From the NCBI GenBank assembly GCA_018336015.1, contig JAGXQZ010000060.1, forward strand, positions 92,312 to 156,311: a stretch of 64,000 nucleotides of DNA. The letters are read 5' to 3'. Below the pieces are notes generated by a model. The model was not told where the DNA came from. It saw nothing but the letters and a program-made list of their open reading frames with translations, and ran no database searches. This stretch comes from Algoriphagus sp. Lineage in GTDB: Bacteria > Bacteroidota > Bacteroidia > Cytophagales > Cyclobacteriaceae. Positions 23,775 to 33,218 of the stretch are shown here, piece after piece (position 1 is the first letter of the stretch; each line of letters starts with the position of its first letter). The position numbers and the translations under genes were made by a program.

Positions 23775-25415
23775 ATGGCTACTTTCCGTCGAGTTCTATT
23801 CACGTTACTCCTTTTTCTGGTAAGCGAACCTCTTTTTTCACAACGATTTCAGGCCGATCTGATTGTCTATGGCGGTACTTCCGCAGGCATTACAGCGGCT
23901 GTGCAGGCCAAAAAGATGGGGAAATCCGTGATCGTGGTTTCTCCGGATCGTCACTTGGGTGGCCTTTCTTCGGGAGGGTTGGGGTTTACCGACACGGGAA
24001 ATAAAGCCGTAATCGGAGGCTTGGCGAGGGAGTTTTACCATCGGCTTTACCTGCACTACCAGCAGGATTCGGCTTGGAAGTGGCAGAAGCGGGAGGAGTA
24101 TGGCAACAAAGGTCAAGGCACGCCTGCGATTGATGGGGAAAACCGTACGATGTGGATTTTTGAGCCCCATGCCGCCGAGCGGATGTTTGAGGATTGGGTG
24201 AGAGAATACCATTTGGAAGTTCACCGGGATGAATGGCTTGATCGGGAAAAGGGTGTGGAGAAGAAAAACGGTAAGATTGCGTCGATTCAGACCCTTTCTG
24301 GGAAAACCTATTCAGGCAAAGTCTTTATCGATGCCACCTACGAGGGGGATTTGATGGCCGCTGCAGGTGTGAGTTACCACGTGGGTCGGGAGGCCAATTC
24401 GGTCTATGGAGAAAAATGGAACGGGGTACAGGTGGGTGTTTTTCAGCACAACCACTACTTCTATGACTCCATTTCTGCATATCGGATCCCTGGCGATCCC
24501 AAAAGCGGACTGTTGCCCGAAGTGTCTTCCTTGCCCCCGGGGAAAAACGGAGAAGGGGATCAGCGCTTGCAGGCCTACAACTTCCGCATGGCTTTGAGCC
24601 GTAATCCCAATAATCGGGTGCCTTTTCTTAAGCCTGAGGGTTATGATCCCGCACGATATGAATTGCTAGCTAGAGTTTATGCAGCAGGCTGGAAAGAGAC
24701 GTTTTGGAAGTATGACCCTATTCCCAATCTGAAGACCGACACCAACAATCACGGGCCTTTTTCCACAGATTACATCGGGAAAAATTACGACTACCCCGAG
24801 GCGAGCTATGAGCGAAGGAACCAAATCATCAAGGAGCATGAGGCCTACCAAAAAGGACTGATGTACTTCCTCGCCAATGATCCCCGAGTGCCTGAATCTG
24901 TCCGTGCCGAAATGGCCAATTATGGACTGGCTAAGGATGAATTTGTCGACAATGGCAATTGGCCGCATCAGATCTATGTTCGCGAGGCGCGCCGGATGAT
25001 CGGGGAGTACGTGATGACCGAGCACGATGTCTTGGGCGCCAAGCAGGTTCCCCGTTCGGTGGGCATGGGTTCCTATTCACTCGATTCGCACAATACCCAG
25101 CGCTTTGTGACTCCGGGAGGATTTGTGCAAAACGAAGGAGACATTGGCGTGCATCCCAAGCAGCCGTATTCCATTTCCTATGGCACCCTGACTCCGAAAA
25201 AGTCCGAATGCACCAATTTGCTGGTACCCGTCTGTGTGTCGAGTTCGCATACAGCGTTTGGCTCGATCCGGATGGAACCTGTGTTTATGATTTTGGGACA
25301 AAGCGCGGCGGCTGCGGCATCCTTGGTGATCGATGAGGGAATCGCCGTGCAGGAGTTGGACTACGAAAAGTTGCGAAAGGTGCTGTTGGACGAAAAGCAG
25401 GTGTTGGAGAATTGA
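23775..25415 (+). CDS. exported FAD-dependent oxidoreductase
   Basis: 546 residues. A Sec signal (MATFRRVLFTLLLFLVSEPL, cleaved near FSQ) precedes a dinucleotide-binding fold with IVYGGTSAGITAAVQAKKMG (30-49) and the following LGGLSSGGLG glycine stretch, typical of FAD_oxidored (PF12831-type) proteins. A second FAD contact region is near the C-terminus (FMILGQSAAAAASLV). Such proteins accompany exported sugar-modifying enzymes in Bacteroidota, but the substrate is unknown. The gene is not obviously coupled to its neighbours: a terminator and about 90 bases separate it from the previous operon. Full length, no damage seen. Confidence 0.88.
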   Translation: MATFRRVLFTLLLFLVSEPLFSQRFQADLIVYGGTSAGITAAVQAKKMGKSVIVVSPDRHLGGLSSGGLGFTDTGNKAVIGGLAREFYHRLYLHYQQDSAWKWQKREEYGNKGQGTPAIDGENRTMWIFEPHAAERMFEDWVREYHLEVHRDEWLDREKGVEKKNGKIASIQTLSGKTYSGKVFIDATYEGDLMAAAGVSYHVGREANSVYGEKWNGVQVGVFQHNHYFYDSISAYRIPGDPKSGLLPEVSSLPPGKNGEGDQRLQAYNFRMALSRNPNNRVPFLKPEGYDPARYELLARVYAAGWKETFWKYDPIPNLKTDTNNHGPFSTDYIGKNYDYPEASYERRNQIIKEHEAYQKGLMYFLANDPRVPESVRAEMANYGLAKDEFVDNGNWPHQIYVREARRMIGEYVMTEHDVLGAKQVPRSVGMGSYSLDSHNTQRFVTPGGFVQNEGDIGVHPKQPYSISYGTLTPKKSECTNLLVPVCVSSSHTAFGSIRMEPVFMILGQSAAAAASLVIDEGIAVQELDYEKLRKVLLDEKQVLEN

Positions 25416-25582
25416 GCTTGATTTCAGAGCCTTTCATGTGTCTGTTTTTAGTTCCCTTTCCAATCACAGAAGTATTTGGAGGATTTTAAGTGAAGCTATT
25501 TTCGGAAGATTTCAGTTTCTTTTTTCTTTATTTTATTGACTAAAGTTTGATTTATAGAAATTCTTCTGACTATTTTCCCCTC

Positions 25583-27322
25583 ATGTTTTTCAAAATAGAT
25601 TCCTACCATAAACTAGCTTTGAAAGTCCATTTAATTCTTGGATTTCTCCTTTTTTCCTTGCCTCTTTCCGCACAGCAGGTCAAGTTGGAGAAGCCTTTAT
25701 TGAAGGATTTTAGGGATCAGGATTTTCCCAAAATGACCCTTGGAGATTATTTTACTTTAGAAGGGGACGATTTTCTCTATCGCTTGATAGATGGGCTTCC
25801 TCACTATTATTCAGACCAACAGTTTCAAGAATTATTGCAAAAACTCAGGCCAGAACTTAAGGAACTGTATTTTTTCTCCTTTTTGACCTGGAGTGTTTCC
25901 AACGGGGGTTTTTCCGAGTTTTATGAAAATGGGTACCAATACATGTTCCCGGAAATCAGGAAGTTTTATAACCGAATCGGAGAAGAAAAAGGGTTTGAGT
26001 TTTTGGAAAATGCTGAAGCTTGGTCCAAAAATCGGCCAAAGGAAGAAGTTTGGTTTGATTTTAGGTTGGATGCCTTGGATCAAGAATTTAATACCAATAA
26101 AGCGGCTTTAGATAGTAGAGTGGAGGCCTATGTAAGGGCCAATTCTCACTTGTACGTGCGGGACGAAAATGGAAATGTTTTCCCTTCAATCTTTAGCGGT
26201 AAGGCCATTTCCTTTGATCCGCTCACCCAAGGAGTTAAAGAGATTCAGATAGTCAACAATCGCAAGGAAGGGAAAATGACGATTACCTCTCCTGAAGGGA
26301 TCATACTAAGGGAGTTTAATTTTGAAAATGGGGTTCAGGTAGGTGCGCAACGGTATTTTGATTTTGATGAAAATGGGGATTTGGATAAGGAAGAAGTCTT
26401 TTTCCCAGATACCGATATCAAAGAAATCAGGTATTATCACCCGAATGGTCAACTTTCCTACCAAGGAAAAGAAGCTCCAAATTACAGGAAGGTTGGACAG
26501 CAAACTTATTGGCATGATAACGGGACGGTCAAGTATTCCTACATGATGGATGCAAATGGAAATCATACAGCGCCTTATTTTGAGTACTATTCTGATGGCT
26601 CCAAAATGCTGGAAGTAGATCGTCGGGAAAACCCACCCAAATACCTCAATTTTTGGGATGAAAATGGGGTTCAGCTGCTGAAAGATGGAAATGGGATATA
26701 CATCTCTGAGTCGGGTAGTTTACCGGAGACTGTTTTTAGATATGAATATCAATTTAAGAACTACAAGGAACATGGAATCCAAAAAATGTTTAGAAACGGG
26801 ATTTTGACCGACTATCGGGAGATGAGTGACGGTCAACTCCATGGTTATTACAGGAAATACTATCCTAATGGAAAGCTCCATCAAGAATACCGAATTGAAA
26901 ATGGTAAAGTGCTGGAGTTTCAGGAAAAGCCGCTCTTCGATAATCCAAAATTGGTGGCAGAAATCGAAACAGAGGAACTTGAATCCTATTTGATTCAAAA
27001 GGAATACGAGCTATCTGATCAGTATCCTCGGCTGTTAAATAAAAATGAGGTTCTTCCTTTGATTACCGTTTCAAATGAAGTTTTTGGTGTGTATGGTTGG
27101 GACACTAAAATGTTTGGGTCTTATCTTCTTCATGTGGATGAGAATGGAAAAGTGGTGGGTAATGATTTTATCACTGCCGATAATGGGTATGTATCCCGTT
27201 CAACCGAGTCGATTTTCCCGCATCTTAAATTTGAACCCGGTCTGAAGAATGGGGTTCCAGTCAAATCCTACATTTGGTTTAAAGTAAGAGTTTGGTTGGA
27301 AGAGGGAAATCCTACGAATTAG
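25583..27322 (+). CDS. exported YwqK/MORN-repeat protein with TonB-like C-terminus
   Basis: 579 residues from the ATG at 25583, chosen because a signal peptide follows (VHLILGFLLFSLPLSAQ). The middle has repeats of the YwqK-antitoxin/MORN-2 type, each with the pattern 'Y-x-(N/D)-G-x-(L/V/M)': IRYYHPNGQLSYQG, TYWHDNGTVKYSY, EYYSDGSKMLEV and YRKYYPNGKLHQEYRIENGK. The last 80 residues (from VFGVYGWDTKM to IWFKVRVWL) look like the TonB C-terminal fold used by stand-alone periplasmic proteins. The 'antitoxin' name of the repeat family says little about function; these are usually surface or periplasmic proteins. Its stop overlaps the convergent HAD gene by 11 bases. Confidence 0.8.
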   Translation: MFFKIDSYHKLALKVHLILGFLLFSLPLSAQQVKLEKPLLKDFRDQDFPKMTLGDYFTLEGDDFLYRLIDGLPHYYSDQQFQELLQKLRPELKELYFFSFLTWSVSNGGFSEFYENGYQYMFPEIRKFYNRIGEEKGFEFLENAEAWSKNRPKEEVWFDFRLDALDQEFNTNKAALDSRVEAYVRANSHLYVRDENGNVFPSIFSGKAISFDPLTQGVKEIQIVNNRKEGKMTITSPEGIILREFNFENGVQVGAQRYFDFDENGDLDKEEVFFPDTDIKEIRYYHPNGQLSYQGKEAPNYRKVGQQTYWHDNGTVKYSYMMDANGNHTAPYFEYYSDGSKMLEVDRRENPPKYLNFWDENGVQLLKDGNGIYISESGSLPETVFRYEYQFKNYKEHGIQKMFRNGILTDYREMSDGQLHGYYRKYYPNGKLHQEYRIENGKVLEFQEKPLFDNPKLVAEIETEELESYLIQKEYELSDQYPRLLNKNEVLPLITVSNEVFGVYGWDTKMFGSYLLHVDENGKVVGNDFITADNGYVSRSTESIFPHLKFEPGLKNGVPVKSYIWFKVRVWLEEGNPTN

Positions 27323-28016
27323 TCCCAATCGCCCTAATCACCTCTCCAGCCTCTCCAATATGGGCCACTTTGAAAAACCGCTCGTGTTCCACCTCGTGAT
27401 CCACTTGCTCGTGCACCCAAGTGATGTGAAAGGGAATGTGGATGCCATAGCCACCCAGTTCCAGAACAGGTAGAATATCCGATTTGAGGCTGTTACCCAG
27501 CATCAGGAACTCTGAAGGATGGATATCCAGATGGCGGATGAGTTTTTCGTAGTCGCTGACCCGCTTTTCGCTCATGATCTCGATGTGGTGGAAGTGCTTT
27601 TCCAAACCTGACTTTCTGAGTTTGCGCTCCTGATCGACCAAGTCTCCCTTGGTGGCCATGACGATGCGATAGTCCCCGTTTAAATCTTTCAATACCTCTT
27701 CGACTCCGGGCAGTAGCTCGACGGGTTTTTCGAGCATCTCCTGACCGATCCGGATGATCTTGTCAATGACGGTGATGGGCATCTTGTGATCCGAGATGCG
27801 TAGTGCCGTCTCAATCATGGAGAGCATAAATCCTTTGATGCCATAGCCATAGAGTCGGAGGTTTTCGATTTCGGTGCGGTACAGCTCCTTCATGATGGCA
27901 TGCTGCGGCATAAAGTCTTCCATCAAACTGGCGAATTTCTCCTCCGCTTCGCGAAAAAAAGGCTCATTTACCCAGAGGGTATCATCGGCATCGAAGGCAA
28001 TTACTTTGATCGGCAT
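27312..28016 (-). CDS. HAD superfamily hydrolase
   Basis: 234 residues. Motif I is FDADDTLWV with nucleophile D9 and acid/base D11; a long helical cap follows (about 20-95); motif II is IVMATKGD, motif III includes the Lys of SDYEKLI, and motif IV is MLGNSLKSDILP. This is a type I (cap 1) phosphatase of the YjjG/phosphoglycolate-phosphatase group; the physiological substrate cannot be told. It is upstream of nothing co-directional within 60 bases and overlaps the YwqK-like gene tail to tail. Confidence 0.88.
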   Translation of the reverse strand: MPIKVIAFDADDTLWVNEPFFREAEEKFASLMEDFMPQHAIMKELYRTEIENLRLYGYGIKGFMLSMIETALRISDHKMPITVIDKIIRIGQEMLEKPVELLPGVEEVLKDLNGDYRIVMATKGDLVDQERKLRKSGLEKHFHHIEIMSEKRVSDYEKLIRHLDIHPSEFLMLGNSLKSDILPVLELGGYGIHIPFHITWVHEQVDHEVEHERFFKVAHIGEAGEVIRAIGTNS

Positions 28017-28076
28017 CTTGGTTAAGGATTACTTTCAGTAAAAATATAGGTTTCGATTCAACTCCCAGACTTGGGT

Positions 28077-29267
28077 TCAGGGTTCAATTTTTTGCTTGAA
28101 TTTTCTAAAATACCCATAGATCGCAAGTCCCAAAAGTGGCCCAACAGCCAATAGTCCGAGGTAAATCTTAGCCTCCAGAAATCCGGAAAGGAATCTTGCC
28201 ACTTGAATGCTCGCAATGGTCAGCCCAAACCCGAGGCAATTGACCAAGGTCAAGGCGGTGCCCCGATGCTCGGGTTTGACGCTTTGAGCCACGAGGGTAG
28301 AAAACTGAGGAGAATCTGCCGTCACGAACAAACCCCAAATTAGCAATAAAGGGAAAATTATTCCGATTGGAAGTTGGGGATAAATCAGCAGCACCAAGCC
28401 GCAGATGCCCGAACCCAAAAGACTGATCAGCGCCACTCGTTCACTTCCTTTTTTCAGGGAAATCAAACCACCGACTGCGCAGGAAACACCGCCAGCTGCG
28501 ATGATTACAAAGGTCCAAACGGCTTGGGTAGTACCCTCGATTTTTCCCTCAGACAAAAAGAAAATCAAAGCAGGCAAAAATGCCCAAAAGGTGTACAGCT
28601 CCCACATGTGTCCAAAATAGCCTCCGGCCGCCCCTTTCAGCGCTTTGTTTTTGGCAAAAGAGGGGAGTAGGCTAAGGTCAAGCTTAGGGTTGATTTTGCG
28701 AAAAGGTCCATCAGGAATCCCAAAGCCAACCAAAGCCCCACTTCCGATGGCTAAGCCTGATGTCACCAAGAGGAGCAATTTCCAGGAAACGGAGAGTTCG
28801 AAGGCTTTCAAGAGAAATGGGAAGGCGGTACCCAAAACCAAGGCGCCAACCAAGAATCCAAGGGCCGAACCCAAGCCTTTTTCCACATAATCGGCGGCAA
28901 TTTTCATCCCGACGGGATAGATGCCTGCCAAAAAGAATCCCGTCAGAAAGCGGCTACCCAAAACCAAGCTGACTTCCAAGGGAAGGAGGAGCAAGATCAG
29001 ATTGGAAGCGGCGGCCAATACTGTGCTAAAGAAAAACACATCGGATGGTGAATACCGATCGGGAATGGAGAAAAAAGCATAGCCAAACGTGCCCACCACA
29101 AAACCCAACTGCACCATCGTGGTTATCAGCGGGACGAGGTCTTGTTGGCCCAAAAGGACTTCCAATTCAGGAGCGGCGGCATTGCCTGCAAACCAAAGCG
29201 AAGTGCCCAGAAATTGAGCGATCACGATCAATATCAGGGCACTTCGGGTAGAAATCGGGCTTGGCAT
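28077..29267 (-). CDS. MFS transporter
   Basis: 396 residues with twelve predicted membrane helices in two six-helix halves, and a basic C-terminal tail (YFRKFKQKIEP). The loop after helix 2 carries a DRYSPSD-like stretch in place of the classical MFS motif A. It is an inner-membrane secondary transporter of unknown substrate. Its ATG overlaps the stop of the aldo/keto reductase by one base (TGATG), so the pair is one operon and the substrate may be related to what the reductase handles. Confidence 0.85.
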   Translation of the reverse strand: MPSPISTRSALILIVIAQFLGTSLWFAGNAAAPELEVLLGQQDLVPLITTMVQLGFVVGTFGYAFFSIPDRYSPSDVFFFSTVLAAASNLILLLLPLEVSLVLGSRFLTGFFLAGIYPVGMKIAADYVEKGLGSALGFLVGALVLGTAFPFLLKAFELSVSWKLLLLVTSGLAIGSGALVGFGIPDGPFRKINPKLDLSLLPSFAKNKALKGAAGGYFGHMWELYTFWAFLPALIFFLSEGKIEGTTQAVWTFVIIAAGGVSCAVGGLISLKKGSERVALISLLGSGICGLVLLIYPQLPIGIIFPLLLIWGLFVTADSPQFSTLVAQSVKPEHRGTALTLVNCLGFGLTIASIQVARFLSGFLEAKIYLGLLAVGPLLGLAIYGYFRKFKQKIEP

Positions 29268-30286
29268 CAGGCCTTTAGAATCGATTCGATTTCGCTCAGT
29301 TCGGAAGCGGAGAAATTACTGTTTTTCACCGCAGCCACATTGTCGTCGAGTTGCTCCGGCTTGGATACACCGATCAGCACGGAGGTGATTCTAGAATCTT
29401 TCAGCAGCCAGGCAATCGCCATTTGAGCGAGGGTTTGACCTCTTTGGAGAGCGATTTGGTTAAGGGCTTGGATTTTGGCCAGCTTTTCCGGAGCGAGTTG
29501 CTCGGGCTTCAGGTATCTGCCGTCTTTTGCAGCACGGGAGTCAGCCGGGATTCCTTTGAGGTATTTGTCGGTCAACATGCCTTGTTCCAACGGTGAGAAA
29601 GCGATGCTTCCGATTCCTTTTTCTCCCAAGACGTCCAACAGGCCATTTTCCACCCAACGGTCCATCATGCTGTAGCGTGGCTGATGAATCAGCAAAGGCA
29701 CTCCCATTTCCTTCAGGATTTGGTAAGCTCGGGTAGTATCTTCCGCAGAATATTGGGAAACGCCCACATAAAGCGCTTTGCCTTGTCGATGCAGCTGAGC
29801 CAAAGCACCCATGGTTTCTTCCAAAGGAGTGGTCGGATCAGGTCGGTGATGGTAGAAAATATCCACGTAGTCCAGGCCCATTCGCTTGAGACTCTGGTCG
29901 CAGCTGGCAATGAGGTATTTTTTTGAACCAAAGTTTCCATAAGGTCCTGGCCACATGTCCCAACCCGCCTTGGAGGAAATCAGGAGTTCGTCGCGAAAAG
30001 GCAAAAAGTCCTTTTGCAGGATTCTTCCGAAGTTTTCTTCAGCAGAGCCAAAGGGAGGGCCGTAGTTATTGGCAAGGTCAAAGTGGCAAATACCCAAGTC
30101 AAAAGCTCGTCGGAGGATTTTTCTGCCAAGGGTCAGGTCGGCATTGTGGCCGAAGTTGTGCCAAAGGCCAAGGCTGATTTCGGGGAGTTGGAGGCCGCTT
30201 TTTCCGCAAAAGCGGTACTTCATCTGATCGTAACGGTCAGCCGCAGGCACATAGGGTAAGAGGGGGTTGTGATCGTTGATATGCAT
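29267..30286 (-). CDS. aldo/keto reductase (YghZ/Kv-beta-like)
   Basis: 339 residues from the ATG at 30286; the open frame upstream overlaps the carrier gene and is not family-like. The barrel contains FDLANNYGPPFGSAEENFG, with the Asp and Tyr of the catalytic tetrad, the Lys of LISSKAG and the His of IFYHHRPDP. The glycine-rich YGPPFGSAE loop and the IAFSPLEQGMLTDKYLKG segment are hallmarks of the YghZ/voltage-gated-channel-beta-like subgroup (AKR14/AKR6), which reduces methylglyoxal and similar aldehydes. It starts 27 bases after the YfcC-type gene and is coupled to the MFS gene, so all three likely share an mRNA. Confidence 0.9.
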   Translation of the reverse strand: MHINDHNPLLPYVPAADRYDQMKYRFCGKSGLQLPEISLGLWHNFGHNADLTLGRKILRRAFDLGICHFDLANNYGPPFGSAEENFGRILQKDFLPFRDELLISSKAGWDMWPGPYGNFGSKKYLIASCDQSLKRMGLDYVDIFYHHRPDPTTPLEETMGALAQLHRQGKALYVGVSQYSAEDTTRAYQILKEMGVPLLIHQPRYSMMDRWVENGLLDVLGEKGIGSIAFSPLEQGMLTDKYLKGIPADSRAAKDGRYLKPEQLAPEKLAKIQALNQIALQRGQTLAQMAIAWLLKDSRITSVLIGVSKPEQLDDNVAAVKNSNFSASELSEIESILKA

Positions 30287-30312
30287 AGGTGAAATGGGTT
30301 GGTAATCCGGAC

Positions 30313-31647
30313 TTATCCAAACCAAAGGATGCCGAGGAGGGTAACGCCCAAGGCAACGATGATCAGGAACAGCCAACTCTTCCAAATGTAGGAAATCCAA
30401 TCCTTAAAGCTAATGCCCGATGCAGCAATGATCGCCATCATTCCACCATTGGTAGGGGTAATCATGTCCATCAGGGCAGCGGGATATTGGTAAGCCAAAA
30501 CCGCCACCTGTCGATTGATCTGCATCAAATCCATCAAAGGCGCTGTCAGCGGCATGGTCAAAACGGCCTGACCCGAAGTGCTCGGCACGGGAATATGGAT
30601 GAGCGCCTGACTGATAAACATCCCCGCTACGCCCAAGGCATCGGGCAAGGATTCTAAAGGAGAAAAAAGTCCCTGAATGATCGGATCGATCACGGCCCCT
30701 TTTTCCAAAATCAAATAGATACTTCGCGCCAACCCGACAATCATCCCGGCAAAGATCATCTCTCCAAATCCCTGCACGTAGGTGCGGGCGGTGCCATTCA
30801 CCCCCAATCCTGCAATAAGCCCACAGGTGATTCCGATGACAAAAAATAGCGCGGACATCTCGTTGTAGCCCCAATCCAGCGCAGTAATCCCATAAGCCAT
30901 CATGCCAATGCCTCCAAAGGCAATGAACAAAATCAAACCCATTCTGCCCGAAATCGGGCTTGGTTTGAGGTCCACTTCAGCTTCTTCTGTGGATTTCTTG
31001 GCCCCAATTACTCGGTGAAAGGTAATCCAAGCTAGCAGGACAAGCAGCCAAAAAGTGCCTCGAAAGGCTGCTCCGCTGAAAGGTTCTACTTCAGCTACTT
31101 TTTGCGCAAGCAGAGAAACAAAGGGATTGATCGGGGAAAAAGCGGCTCCGACCAAAGAACTTCCCAACGTGATGGCAATGATGCTGCGGAGGTCGTATCG
31201 GAGTTTGGAGGCCAAAATCACAAAGACCGGAACCATCGGAATGATCTCCTCCTGCATGGAAATAGCAGCACCTCCCAGGGCAAAAAACAATCCCAAAAGG
31301 TAGAATAGCAAGGCTTTGGAATGGCGGAAACTATAGATCAACCCCTCGATTCCCGCTTGGAGTGCGCCTGTTTTTTCCACGATGAAAAAAGCCCCGCCAA
31401 TAAACAGGATCAGCACCATGATCTCAGCTCCGGCAATCACCCCTTCTGGAATGGCCAAAAGCAAATCGCTGAGTGCGGGTTTTTCCTGAGCGATTGATTG
31501 GAAGCTGCCCGGGACCACCAGTTCCCGGCCTGTGTTTTCATCCAAAATCCGTTCGAATTTCCCTGCAGGAATCAAGTAGGTGGCGACTCCCGCCAGAAAA
31601 ATGAAGACCAAAAGAATGACGAGTGGATGGGGAAAGGAGAGTTTCAT
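30313..31647 (-). CDS. YfcC family integral membrane carrier
   Basis: 444 residues with about twelve membrane helices. The N-terminus FPHPLVILLVFIFLAGVATY followed by LIPAGKFER is the entry signature of the YfcC/DcuC-like family, and the helical hairpin regions (GGAAISMQEEIIPMVPVF, GAAFSPINPFVSLLAQKVAEVEPF, HIPVPSTSGQAVLTMPLTAP and TPTNGGMMAIIAASG) are conserved in this ion-transporter-type fold. The substrate is probably a small carboxylate, amino acid or dipeptide; E. coli YfcC itself is poorly characterised. First gene of a three-gene minus-strand operon with the reductase and MFS genes. Confidence 0.88.
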   Translation of the reverse strand: MKLSFPHPLVILLVFIFLAGVATYLIPAGKFERILDENTGRELVVPGSFQSIAQEKPALSDLLLAIPEGVIAGAEIMVLILFIGGAFFIVEKTGALQAGIEGLIYSFRHSKALLFYLLGLFFALGGAAISMQEEIIPMVPVFVILASKLRYDLRSIIAITLGSSLVGAAFSPINPFVSLLAQKVAEVEPFSGAAFRGTFWLLVLLAWITFHRVIGAKKSTEEAEVDLKPSPISGRMGLILFIAFGGIGMMAYGITALDWGYNEMSALFFVIGITCGLIAGLGVNGTARTYVQGFGEMIFAGMIVGLARSIYLILEKGAVIDPIIQGLFSPLESLPDALGVAGMFISQALIHIPVPSTSGQAVLTMPLTAPLMDLMQINRQVAVLAYQYPAALMDMITPTNGGMMAIIAASGISFKDWISYIWKSWLFLIIVALGVTLLGILWFG

Positions 31648-32096
31648 TTAGGATTTCTATTTTTTGTTTTGGCAATTCTGCTAGGTGTTGACTATTCCTT
31701 GGGTTTTGCGCTTTTAGACCGATGACCGAAGACCGATGACCGAAGCAACCAGTGCTTTGGCATTTCTTTGATCCCAACCTTATGATTTTATTGATGGCAA
31801 AATTTATGTGATTTTTATGTTAGACCTGGATTATTCATTTTGGCTACAACGTGTAAAATTTAGGCTTTACCCTTCTAAACTGTTGTTCGATTGGCTGATT
31901 GAAATCAAATTGTCAGTATCTAGGCTAATTTTTTATGGATATACGAAACTTTGCCAGTAGCTTACTTCGAAGTCCAAATAACCTAATAAATACCAATTCT
32001 TGGACTTCTTCCGTCTTCTGTCTTCGGTCTCCCAGTTAAAGTCAAGGTTATATTCGGCTACTGGCGGAATAGGGTAAAATCAGATTTACTATTCCA
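31648..32096. other. intergenic region with short repeats
   Basis: 449 bases, AT-rich. A 7-nt-periodic stretch (gaccgat/gaccgaa alternating) lies at 31718-31746 and another (cttccgt, cttctgt, cttcggt) at about 32008-32030. GCCAGTAGC (31953-31961) is inverse-complementary to GCTACTGGC (32057-32065), perhaps marking the ends of a small repeat. No gene or clear promoter. Confidence 0.5.
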
Positions 32097-33212
32097 CTAG
32101 TTAGAAATCAATTCTGAAATCACCGCTTCGGCAATTTTCTGTCGATGGTCTTCGATATCTCTTCCATTGGTCAGGACAAAAATCCCTTTGTCAAGCTCTT
32201 GGGAAAAGAAAAATAGCCCATTGTAGGCTCCTTGCTCTCCAAAATGCCCCAGAAAGGAATAACCTCCCAACTCAATTTCCTGAAAGCCTGAAGGTTTGAT
32301 CCTTCCCTGAGAAAGGTTTTCCAAATTTGAAAACAACATACCCATTTCCCAGCGACTAAAGTGAATTAGGGCATTACCCAAATCTGCACCCGTACTGATC
32401 AAGCCTGAAGAAGGCGAAGGAATGCGTTCAAATTTGGTTTTCTTCTCTTCCAGTCTTTTCCAAAGAAAGGTGGGTTCGTATCCTTTGAGCGTAGTGTGGG
32501 CGACAGGGTCAAGGGATGAATTGAAGGTGGAAGAAGTCATTCCTGCCGGTTTTAGCAGGTATTCCTGTGCCAATTCGGGGAAGGATTTTCCGGAGTGACT
32601 TTCCAAAACAAAGCCCAATAAGTCATAATTGAGATCCGCGTAATGGGGTTTTTTGAGGTTCCGATCTGGTTTTGGAAGTTGGGAAAGGAGTTGGCTCAAT
32701 TGCTTTTGCTCGGTTTGGATGAGTAGCTGCTTCCAGTTTCTCAGGTCTTTCAATCCGGAAGTATGGTCGAGCAGGTCTCGAAGCGTGATTCCTTCCCAAT
32801 CGGCGGTGCCAAGTTTTTTCTCTCTAGGCAACACCTCAGGTATACTCGTTTGTAAGGAAATGCCATGTTCTTGAAAATAGGCCGAGGCAGTCAAAGCCGT
32901 AACCAACTTGCTGATTGAAGCCAGGGGAAAGGGGGTGTTTACCCTTAGGGAGTCTTTGCTTGTCAAATCAGCAAATCCTACGCTTTTTAGGATGGTCAAC
33001 TTTTCATTTTCCACCACGCCAAGGACAATTCCCGGAATGCGGTAAGTCAACAGGCTTTGATGCAGGATGGAGTCGATTTTTTCACTTCGATTTTGGGGAG
33101 AAAGTGGAGGTTCCCACCTCACCAAAGGGTAGCTTTTCCACCATTGCCAACCCAAAAAAAGGATGAACCAGCTCATCAGCCCAATTAGGAAGATTTTGAT
33201 GCGCTGGTTCAT
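32097..33212 (-). CDS. serine hydrolase, class C beta-lactamase/DD-peptidase-like
   Basis: 371 residues with an N-terminal membrane anchor or signal (about 7-24, FLIGLMSWFILFLGW). The SxxK motif is S99-I-S-K102 (FPLASISK). The second motif, usually YxN, reads Y-A-D in YADLNYDLLG, which matches the common arrangement YSNxxYxLLG with Asp in place of Asn. A C-terminal H-x-G motif is likely in FLGHFGEQGAYNG. The protein probably acts in the periplasm as an esterase, peptidase or D-aminopeptidase rather than a resistance beta-lactamase. It ends seven bases before the flavin monooxygenase stop side, same strand, so they may be co-transcribed. Confidence 0.85.
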   Translation of the reverse strand: MNQRIKIFLIGLMSWFILFLGWQWWKSYPLVRWEPPLSPQNRSEKIDSILHQSLLTYRIPGIVLGVVENEKLTILKSVGFADLTSKDSLRVNTPFPLASISKLVTALTASAYFQEHGISLQTSIPEVLPREKKLGTADWEGITLRDLLDHTSGLKDLRNWKQLLIQTEQKQLSQLLSQLPKPDRNLKKPHYADLNYDLLGFVLESHSGKSFPELAQEYLLKPAGMTSSTFNSSLDPVAHTTLKGYEPTFLWKRLEEKKTKFERIPSPSSGLISTGADLGNALIHFSRWEMGMLFSNLENLSQGRIKPSGFQEIELGGYSFLGHFGEQGAYNGLFFFSQELDKGIFVLTNGRDIEDHRQKIAEAVISELISN

Positions 33213-33218
33213 AGGCTT

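Noticed and set aside
31953..32065. Third copy of the 133-bp hairpin repeat
   Set aside because: Only a short CCAGTA-type stretch is similar; the identical 25-base block and the terminal hairpin are missing.
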